Shown piece after piece: positions 13,644 through 20,306 of a stretch of 24,678 nt of DNA (its first letter is position 1; each line of letters begins with the position of its first letter). The position numbers and the translations under genes were made by a program. The DNA is from Azoarcus sp031556475 (lineage in GTDB: Bacteria; Pseudomonadota; Gammaproteobacteria; Burkholderiales; Rhodocyclaceae), in the NCBI GenBank assembly GCA_031556475.1, contig JAVBSY010000070.1, forward strand, positions 1-24,678, given 5' to 3'. Under the pieces are notes generated by a model. It was not told where the DNA came from. It saw only the letters and a list, made by a program, of their open reading frames with translations, and ran no database searches.

Positions 13644-14555
13644 CTACCGATGCGTGCGCGCCATGACCAGCACGCCGCCGATGACCATTACGGTGCCGGC
13701 GAGTTGGGCTAGGCCGATGTGTTCGTCCAGGATCAGGAAGCCGAGGAACAGGGTGATGACCGGCCCCAGCGTACCGGTGAGCGATACCGGGCCGGCGCCG
13801 AGGCGGCGGATGGCTTCGGAGACCATCCATACCGGAGCCACGGTGCTGAAAACCGCCATGGCGAGCGATAGCGCATGGACTTGCCAGGGCTGGGCCAGCG
13901 CGGAGAGCGGGCGCATGGCGACGAACTGGGCGATGCTGAAGGCGCAGGCGAAGATGCTGGCGTAGGCGGTGAGGCGCGCGGCACCGACGCGGCCGACCAG
14001 TTCGCCGTTGCCCATGAGGTACAGCGCGTAGCTGACCGCGCTGCCGAATACCAGCAGGCAGCCGGTTACGACTTCGCCCGTTTCGCCGGCGATGCGCAGG
14101 TCGTGGCCGACGGCGAAGGCGATGCCGACGTAGCACAGTGCCAGCGCCCACAGCATGCGCGGTTTGATCGGCTTGCCGAGGAAAATGGCCGAGAGCACGA
14201 TGACCAGTGTGGGGTAGAGGAACAGGATGAGCCGTTCCAGCGCGGCGGTGATGTGGTTGAGGCCGAGAAAATCGAGGTAGCTCGACAGGTAGTAGCCGGT
14301 GAAGCCCAGGCCCGCCAGCCATGCCCAATCGCGCGCGGATAGTGCGGCGCTGGCGCGGCGGCTGGCCATGATGCCCATGATGGCGAAAAACGGCACCGAG
14401 AACGCCATGCGCAGGGCCAGCAGGGTTTCCGCGTCCACGCCGAAGCGGTAGGCGAGCTTGACCAGGATGGCTTTGAAGGAGAAGCCGACCGCGCTCAGTG
14501 TGGCAAACGTTAAACCGATCACAGCGCTGCGCCGCTCGATTGCTTCTAATCCCAT
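13644..14555 (-). CDS. EamA/DMT-family inner-membrane transporter
   Basis: A 303-residue protein with ten predicted membrane helices arranged as two EamA repeats (about 13-145 and 157-297). Repeat hallmarks are visible: FSFKAILVKLAYR near the start, and the Pro-containing helices with ERLILFLYPTLVIVLSAIFL in the first half and LTGTLGPVITLFLGFLILDE in the second. Members export amino acids, nucleobases or other small metabolites; the substrate cannot be assigned. ATG 14555 follows GAAAGGCGG. It is divergent from the DUF1631 gene across 130 bases. Its 3' third of the second repeat (13660-13760) is the right copy of the direct repeat. Its last residues ARTHR differ from the orphan fragment's ARAQR, so this 3' end may have been supplied by the inserted cassette. 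Confidence 0.9.
   Translation of the reverse strand: MGLEAIERRSAVIGLTFATLSAVGFSFKAILVKLAYRFGVDAETLLALRMAFSVPFFAIMGIMASRRASAALSARDWAWLAGLGFTGYYLSSYLDFLGLNHITAALERLILFLYPTLVIVLSAIFLGKPIKPRMLWALALCYVGIAFAVGHDLRIAGETGEVVTGCLLVFGSAVSYALYLMGNGELVGRVGAARLTAYASIFACAFSIAQFVAMRPLSALAQPWQVHALSLAMAVFSTVAPVWMVSEAIRRLGAGPVSLTGTLGPVITLFLGFLILDEHIGLAQLAGTVMVIGGVLVMARTHR
13660..13760. repeat. Right copy of the 101-bp perfect direct repeat (inside eamA)
   Basis: Identical to 7679-7779 in the same orientation. It encodes 33 residues near the C-terminus of the intact EamA protein. Upstream in gene sense (above 13760) the gene continues normally. At the left copy the corresponding position is unrelated sequence. 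Confidence 0.95.
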
Positions 14556-14595
14556 ACAGGCCGCCTTTCAAAACGATGGAAAATCCTGCGCGCGA

Positions 14596-14624
14596 TTAGG
14601 CCACCGAAAGGCTCGTCGTACAAT
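14596..14624 (+). promoter_or_regulatory. Possible sigma-70-like promoter for the DUF1631 gene
   Basis: TACAAT at 14619-14624 is a good -10 (5 of 6). The hexamer 17 bases upstream, TTAGGC at 14596-14601, is a poor -35. It lies 62 bases before the proposed start codon in the divergent gap with eamA. Confidence 0.35.
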
Positions 14625-14685
14625 GCGCATATACCGCAGAGGGTGTTGTTCGTGCCAAGTGCGGTACGCCATGCCAATGTATTGA

Positions 14686-16668
14686 ATGCTCGCCGATACC
14701 ATGATGTCCGATTCGCTGCGCGAGAGTACCAAGGAGCCTCAAGCCGCGGCCCTGCTGGCTCGTTTTCGCCGTAAGCTGCTCGAAACGCTGAGGAATTTCG
14801 CCCGTAGCCTGGGCTACGACCAGCCTGCCGTGCTCGATGCGCTGCTCCAGGCCGCCGCCGCGTGCCATGACGATATCGCGAGCCCGCGCGAGCAGCGAAA
14901 GTTCGCGCAGGCATTCGCTCCCAGCCTGCAGGCGTCGCGCGGCATGGTCAAGCTGGCGTACCGGCTGAACGAGCGCTGCGGGGAGGAGTTGAGTCTGCTC
15001 CATGCCGCATACGCGGTTTTGCTCGATCAGGGCGACAGCGTCGCCGAGCAGGTGCCGATCGGCCCGGAAACGGTGTGCTACGGCCTGCATGCGCTGTGCG
15101 AGGCGGCGCATCTGAACGCCGACGAGCAGATTTCCCTTATCGCTGCCGCTGCCGGCCGGCTTGCGCGCCATATGCACAAGTTGTACCACGCGTTCAACAA
15201 TCAGATATTCGCTACGGGATTGATCGCTCCGCCTTCCGCGCTGCCGCCGGTCGCGGATATCGGGGCGGGGCGGGATACCGTTGCCGACGAGGGGGGCGAT
15301 CCGTTCGCCGCGCTGCGCGATCGTCTTGGCGGGCCAGCTGAATCGGACGAAGCTGCGCCGCCCACGCTCGACCCGAGCCTGTCGGCTGCGTTGCTCGATC
15401 AGGTGCGCCGCTGGCTGGCCGAGTACGCCGCCGAGCATGTCGCGCATCCACGCTCCGAGCCGATCCGCCTCGACCGCAGCGAACTCGCGCCGCTGTTGTC
15501 TTCCGCCATTGCCAGCACGGCCGGCAGCATCGAGCGGATACTCGACCAGCTTGCCGTGCATTCCGATCTGCCCGCGGCGGCCCGACAGGCTTTCATCAAT
15601 CTGCACATTCCGCTGCTGCGGATGGCGCTGGACGATGCCGATGTGCTTGCCGACGCCGAGGGACCGGCCCGCCGCCTGCTCGATACCGTTGCCTGTTTCG
15701 GTGCCGGCTTTGCCGATGGCGAGCCGTTGCCCACGGGGCTCGTGCGCTTGAATATCGTTCTTGGCCCCTTGCAGCGCGTGGCGTTGCCGGGGCCGGATCA
15801 TTTCGACGCTGCCGCCGATCAGGTTGCGTTCCTTGCCGAGCAGATCGAGGATACCGCCCGGATGCTCGCCGAGCCCGTGATGCCGGCCGCCGAGCGCCTG
15901 GACCGTCAAGCCGATGCCCGCGCCGTGGCGGTGGACGCCGTGGGACGACTCGTCGGCGACCGTACCCCGGAGGCGGTGCGCGCTTTTCTCGCCGAATGGT
16001 GGGTGCCGGTGCTCGCCCATGTGCTTGGTGAGCACGGCGGCGAACATCCGGCGTGGTACGACACACTGGATGTGGCGCGCCGGCTGATCGCTTCCGGCCG
16101 CCGGCCCGCCAGCGCCGAAGAACGTTCGCAACTGACGAGCGAGCTGCCGGGCTTGATCAGGGCAATCCATGAGGGGCTGTCGGCGATGGGGCTGGACGCT
16201 GCCGCGCGCGACCACGTTTTGCAGCCGTGCATGGCAATGCATGCCGCGCGGCTGCAGGGCAAGCGATTGCCGGCGCTCGCGGCCAGGGTAGCGGCGATGC
16301 CGCAACTGGCCGCGAGCGAGGAGATCGTGGGCGAGAGCGTGGGCGAGAATGAGCCTTCGCTACCCTATCTCCACTGCCCGCCGCCCTATGCGCTGCAGCG
16401 TGCTGCCAACGAACAGCCGGTCCGGCTGAAGACCGGCGACGTGGTGGACATCCGCTTGCCGGACAGCGCGCCGATTCGTGCGCGTGCAATGTGGATCGGA
16501 CCACTCGGCCGGGTGGCGCTGTTCGTCGATTCCAGCAGCGAGCGGGTATTCGCTGCCGAACTAACGGCACTCGATATGCTGATTCACAGCGGCGAGGCGC
16601 GGTTTATCGACGGCAAGGGTGTCGTCACCGCCGCCGCGTGGGCGGCGTTGCGCCAGCTTGATAATTAG
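14686..16668 (+). CDS. DUF1631 family protein
   Basis: A 660-residue, largely helical cytoplasmic protein with no signal or membrane helix. It begins with a helical block (DALLQAAAACHD and similar) and has an acidic, Ala-rich middle. It ends in a compact beta-rich domain (about 585-655) containing LKTGDVVDIRLPD, ARAMWIGPLGRVALFVDSS and an AELTALDML-type tail. That order is characteristic of DUF1631 proteins, which are about this length and common in beta- and gammaproteobacteria. Their biochemical role is not established. ATG 14686 lacks a good ribosome binding site. ATG 14701 or 14704 or a TTG at 14682 are alternatives. It is transcribed divergently from eamA and convergently with the unknown gene at 16762-18195. 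An RxxxR PilZ motif is not seen in the C-terminal domain. Confidence 0.8.
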   Translation: MLADTMMSDSLRESTKEPQAAALLARFRRKLLETLRNFARSLGYDQPAVLDALLQAAAACHDDIASPREQRKFAQAFAPSLQASRGMVKLAYRLNERCGEELSLLHAAYAVLLDQGDSVAEQVPIGPETVCYGLHALCEAAHLNADEQISLIAAAAGRLARHMHKLYHAFNNQIFATGLIAPPSALPPVADIGAGRDTVADEGGDPFAALRDRLGGPAESDEAAPPTLDPSLSAALLDQVRRWLAEYAAEHVAHPRSEPIRLDRSELAPLLSSAIASTAGSIERILDQLAVHSDLPAAARQAFINLHIPLLRMALDDADVLADAEGPARRLLDTVACFGAGFADGEPLPTGLVRLNIVLGPLQRVALPGPDHFDAAADQVAFLAEQIEDTARMLAEPVMPAAERLDRQADARAVAVDAVGRLVGDRTPEAVRAFLAEWWVPVLAHVLGEHGGEHPAWYDTLDVARRLIASGRRPASAEERSQLTSELPGLIRAIHEGLSAMGLDAAARDHVLQPCMAMHAARLQGKRLPALAARVAAMPQLAASEEIVGESVGENEPSLPYLHCPPPYALQRAANEQPVRLKTGDVVDIRLPDSAPIRARAMWIGPLGRVALFVDSSSERVFAAELTALDMLIHSGEARFIDGKGVVTAAAWAALRQLDN

Positions 16669-16761
16669 CTTTTCAGTGCCGGATCGGGAGCAGGGCTTGT
16701 TTCGGACTGGCGCCCGCCTTTCAGGAAAGTTCGGGTGAGCGGTGCGGCGTCGGGCGGACGC

Positions 16762-18195
16762 TCACAGAGGCAGTCTTGCGGTCAGGATCGGCCGCTCCGC
16801 TTGCTCGCGCGTTCTCTCCGCCAGGGGCTCGAATGACAGCGCGTTGTCTGTAATACGCCAATCGAAAGGCCGGCCAGTGTATGGATTGAGGAAAACGGCG
16901 GCGGACTGCTGGAGCCGGGCCGGGATATCGTCGGGGGGAAGGTTGTCGATTCTCAGTTGGAGTTGGGCATCGACGAGGTGGGCATAAGTGGCCATGTCAT
17001 AGATGGCGGCGATGTACTCCACGTAATTCGGCGACGCAACGTTCACGAGCACTTCGCCGAAGTAATTTCTCCAGAACAGCAGCCCGTGTTTTCTGTAGAG
17101 CGCGGCGATATCGAACATCATATTTTCCGGTCGCGGAGGGTTTCGCAACGCATCGGGCAAGCTGGTTTCGGTCAAGGCATCGGTGCGCGCGAGGGTTTGT
17201 TCCCAAAATGCATTCAGCGTGTTGGCCGACATGTTTTTCTTGAAGACAAACCGCGAGAAAAACGCCTTCCCTGTCTGTGGCATGTCTTGCATGAAGCCCT
17301 GTTCGCCGGTCACGCCAAGCGGGTCCATGCGTGTAAACGTTTCGAGGACAAAGCGCCGCTCGAAGGACAGGGCGGCATGCAGGTTTTTGTCTTTCTGCGC
17401 GAAGGGTGCGAACAGGGCGCGCAGGCGCACGGCGTGGCGGGCGGCTGGAAACGCGGGATCGGCGATCAAATTGCTCAGCGCATGGTAGTGCGACATCAGG
17501 CGATGACGGGCAATCATGGCGGAGATCAGGGTGTTCTCGCCGGCCAGGACGTTGCGGTAGAACGAAATATCGCGCTGGAAGAAATCGAGCCCTTGCTCGA
17601 CCCGTCCCCGCTGGATATCCAGTATTGCGGCGGCGGAAAGGAGGTTGGATGCGGCGGCGATCTCGCGGTAGGGCGACATGTCTATCGTGGGAGCCGAGGT
17701 GTGCGCGAAAACCGGAAGCTGTTGCAGCAGGCGATAGCGTTCCAGCAGGATGGCGTTTTGCTGGAGGGCTTGAGCGATGGCGTCGCTTTGAGCGGCGACG
17801 GCTTGAAGACAGTTGTGCGTGGCGGCCAGATCGTTGCAAGGGTTTTTGAACGGCGGTCCGGAGAACAAAAGCGCCTTCGGTGCATTCAGGGTAGCGAAAA
17901 ACTCCTGGTCCGGACCCTGGGGGATGTTCGTGCGTAGGTTGATCGCTTGCTCGTTGGTTTGTTCGATCGCCGCCTGACCCGCGGCGAAGATGTCGCCGTC
18001 GGCCGGGGCGCCGAAGCCCACCAGCGCAACGTAGGCGTTCTGGCGCGGATCGACCTGGGGAAGCGGATATGCCAACTGCTCCTGTGCCGAGGCGGTCAGC
18101 GGTTCATCCTGCAGGGACTTCCATAGAACCGCCGTCCAGAAAAGACCAAGGACGATCAGGACAAGGATGAGACGCTTGCTTGTGAAAATCCTCAT
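16762..18195 (-). CDS. Membrane-anchored periplasmic protein of unknown function
   Basis: A 477-residue protein I do not recognise. The N-terminus MRIFTSKRLILVLIVLGLFW is a signal anchor (helix about 8-27). The rest is soluble, helix-rich and rich in Gln, Ala and Asn, without an obvious catalytic motif. Two cysteines in NPCNDLAATHNC are close enough to form a disulfide, which fits a periplasmic location. The C-terminus contains a compact beta segment (PYTGRPFDWRITDNALSFEP). That type of segment also closes other anchored proteins of unknown function whose helical repeats may bind peptidoglycan or protein partners. This is only a structural impression. It lies 140 bases downstream of ilvD on the same strand and converges with DUF1631. 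The 93 bases between the two stops have a 7-bp stem (GTGAGCG 16735-16741 / CGCTCAC 16759-16765) without a T-run. Confidence 0.75.
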   Translation of the reverse strand: MRIFTSKRLILVLIVLGLFWTAVLWKSLQDEPLTASAQEQLAYPLPQVDPRQNAYVALVGFGAPADGDIFAAGQAAIEQTNEQAINLRTNIPQGPDQEFFATLNAPKALLFSGPPFKNPCNDLAATHNCLQAVAAQSDAIAQALQQNAILLERYRLLQQLPVFAHTSAPTIDMSPYREIAAASNLLSAAAILDIQRGRVEQGLDFFQRDISFYRNVLAGENTLISAMIARHRLMSHYHALSNLIADPAFPAARHAVRLRALFAPFAQKDKNLHAALSFERRFVLETFTRMDPLGVTGEQGFMQDMPQTGKAFFSRFVFKKNMSANTLNAFWEQTLARTDALTETSLPDALRNPPRPENMMFDIAALYRKHGLLFWRNYFGEVLVNVASPNYVEYIAAIYDMATYAHLVDAQLQLRIDNLPPDDIPARLQQSAAVFLNPYTGRPFDWRITDNALSFEPLAERTREQAERPILTARLPL

Positions 18196-18335
18196 GGCAT
18201 TTTTTGGTAACGCGTTTCCGCTTCCCGGCTGGGCGAAACGGAACCCCGGTGTTTTACGCCCGGTGCGGCCGCGATCCGTTCATTGCGGCCGGTCGATGGC
18301 CAACTTCCCTGTGTAGTTCTTCTTGCACTCGCCTT

Positions 18336-20189
18336 TCAGCGCTGAATCTGGCTCACGTCGCGCACCGCGCCGGTGTCGGCCGAGGTAGTCAGCGCGGCGT
18401 AGGCCTGCAGCGCGGCGGACACGGTGCGGTCGCGTTGCGCGGGGCGCCAGGCAAGGGCGCCCCTGGCTTCCATAGCGGCGCGGCGGCGGGCGAGTTCCTC
18501 GTCGGAAATGGCGAGGTGGATGCGGCGGTTGGGAATGTCGATGTCGATGGTGTCGCCGTCCTCGATCAGCGCGATCGCGCCGCCCATCGCCGCTTCCGGC
18601 GAGGCGTGGCCGATGGACAGGCCCGAGGTGCCGCCGGAGAAGCGCCCGTCGGTGAGCAGCGCGCATTCCTTGCCCAGCCCCCGGCTCTTGAGGTAGGAGG
18701 TGGGGTAGAGCATTTCCTGCATGCCGGGGCCGCCCTTGGGGCCTTCGTAGCGGATGATGACGACTTCGCCGGCCTGCACTACGGATTCGTCCAGGATGCC
18801 GGCCACGGCGTCTTCCTGGCTTTCGAACACGCGCGCGCGGCCGGAGAATTTCCAGATCGATTCATCCACTCCGGCGGTTTTGACGATGCAGCCGCGCTCG
18901 GCGATGTTGCCATAGAGCACGGCCAGCCCGCCGTCCTGGCTGAAGGCGTCGTTTCTGTTGCGGATCACGCCCTTGGAGCGGTCCATGTCCAGTTCGGGCC
19001 AGATACGGTCCTGGCTGAACGCCGTCTGGGTCGGTACGCCGCCGGGCGCGGCGAAGTAGAGGTCGAACACCGCTTTGTCGTGCGCCTGCATGATGTCCCA
19101 GCGCGACAGCGCCTCGCCCAGCGTCTTGCTATGCACGGTGGGCACGTTGCGCTGGATGAGGCCGGCGCGGTCGAGTTCGCCGAGGATGCCCATGATGCCG
19201 CCGGCGCGGTGCACGTCCTCGATGTGCACGTCCGCCACGGCCGGGGCCACCTTGCACAGGCAGGGCACGCGGCGCGAGATGCGGTCGATGTCCTTCATGG
19301 TGAAGTCGACGCCGGCTTCGCGCGCGGCGGCGAGCAGATGCAGCACGGTGTTGGTCGAGCCGCCCATTGCCACGTCGAGGCTCATGGCGTTCTCGAACGC
19401 GGCCTGGGTGGCGATGGAGCGCGGCAGCACGGAGGCGTCGTCGCGCTCGTAGTAGCGGCGGGCGAGGTCGACGATGCGGCGGCCGGCTTCGCGGAACAGT
19501 TTTTCGCGCGTGGCGTGGGTGGCGACGAGCGTGCCGTTACCCGGCAGCGCGAGGCCGAGCGCTTCGGTGAGGCAGTTCATCGAGTTGGCGGTGAACATGC
19601 CGGAGCAGGAGCCGCAGGTGGGACAGGCGGAGCGTTCGACGGCGTCGACCTCTTCGTCCGAGCAGTTCTTGTCGGCGGCTTTCACCATCGCATCGACGAG
19701 GTCGAGCGCGATCACCTTGGCGCCCCACTGTACCTTGCCGGCTTCCATCGGCCCGCCGGAGATGAAGATGGCGGGGATGTTCAGGCGCAGTGCCGCCATG
19801 AGCATGCCCGGGGTGATCTTGTCGCAGTTCGAGATGCACACCAGCGCGTCGGCGGTGTGGGCGTTGGCCATGTATTCCACGCTGTCGGCGATGAGATCGC
19901 GCGAGGGCAGCGAGTACAGCATGCCGCCGTGGCCCATGGCGATGCCGTCGTCCACCGCGATGGTGTTGAATTCCTTGGCGACGCCGCCGGCGGCTTCGAT
20001 TTCACGCGCCACCAGTTGGCCGAGGTCCTTCAGGTGCACATGGCCGGGCACGAACTGGGTGAAGCTGTTGACGACGGCGATGATGGGTTTTTCGAAATCG
20101 CCGTCCTTCATCCCGGTGGCGCGCCACAGCGCGCGGGCGCCCGCCATGTTGCGGCCGGCGGTGGAGGTACGGGAACGGTATTGGGGCAT
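18336..20189 (-). CDS. ilvD: Dihydroxy-acid dehydratase
   Basis: A 617-residue enzyme, the usual length for IlvD, which dehydrates 2,3-dihydroxy-isovalerate and 2,3-dihydroxy-3-methylvalerate in valine, leucine and isoleucine synthesis. The Fe-S ligand cysteines are seen at C122 (NCDKITPGM) and C195 (CPTCGSCSGMF). The metal region VDDGIAMGHGGM with D81 and the later SGGTSGLSIGHASPEAA motif are also present. At the position of the third cysteine of the plant-type [2Fe-2S] class there is FVPGHVHL (G49), as in the E. coli type. An O2-sensitive [4Fe-4S] cluster is therefore expected. ATG 20189 follows GGAG at a 7-base spacing. The 117 bases separating it from the HD-GYP gene contain nothing notable. 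Confidence 0.97.
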   Translation of the reverse strand: MPQYRSRTSTAGRNMAGARALWRATGMKDGDFEKPIIAVVNSFTQFVPGHVHLKDLGQLVAREIEAAGGVAKEFNTIAVDDGIAMGHGGMLYSLPSRDLIADSVEYMANAHTADALVCISNCDKITPGMLMAALRLNIPAIFISGGPMEAGKVQWGAKVIALDLVDAMVKAADKNCSDEEVDAVERSACPTCGSCSGMFTANSMNCLTEALGLALPGNGTLVATHATREKLFREAGRRIVDLARRYYERDDASVLPRSIATQAAFENAMSLDVAMGGSTNTVLHLLAAAREAGVDFTMKDIDRISRRVPCLCKVAPAVADVHIEDVHRAGGIMGILGELDRAGLIQRNVPTVHSKTLGEALSRWDIMQAHDKAVFDLYFAAPGGVPTQTAFSQDRIWPELDMDRSKGVIRNRNDAFSQDGGLAVLYGNIAERGCIVKTAGVDESIWKFSGRARVFESQEDAVAGILDESVVQAGEVVIIRYEGPKGGPGMQEMLYPTSYLKSRGLGKECALLTDGRFSGGTSGLSIGHASPEAAMGGAIALIEDGDTIDIDIPNRRIHLAISDEELARRRAAMEARGALAWRPAQRDRTVSAALQAYAALTTSADTGAVRDVSQIQR

Positions 20190-20306
20190 GGCGGCACTCC
20201 GGTGAATCTGTGTGAGTCGAAACAGGAATTCTACTCTGCGCTTCGCGCGAGCGTCGCCGCGTGCGCGAGGAGCGTGCGAGAAATGACGCCCGCGGCCGGG
20301 CATGGC

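Larger units (their letters stand above)
7780..13659. mobile_element. Repeat-bounded exopolysaccharide cassette (putative genomic island)
   Basis: About 5.9 kb lies between the two 101-bp direct repeats. It contains only five co-directional - strand genes for polysaccharide synthesis and export, plus 556 bases of leader. It separates an orphan eamA 3' end from an intact eamA, as when an element integrates into the 3' end of a gene and restores it. Parts are clearly poorer in GC than the neighbourhood: 9541-9600 has 28 G/C of 60 and 9241-9300 has 30 of 60, compared with 44 of 60 at 5521-5580 in ubiT. No integrase, transposase or terminal inverted repeats are seen. Homologous recombination between eamA alleles is an alternative route. 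Confidence 0.6.

Noticed and set aside
13435..14571. A - strand frame overlapping eamA, which might be taken as a second gene
   Set aside because: It is a Pro/Arg/His-rich shadow of the eamA gene in another frame. EamA has clear membrane repeats and a ribosome binding site.
16735..16765. A 7-bp stem between the convergent DUF1631 and unknown genes, considered as a bidirectional terminator
   Set aside because: The loop is 17 bases and there is no T-run on either side. It is noted with the neighbouring gene but not called.
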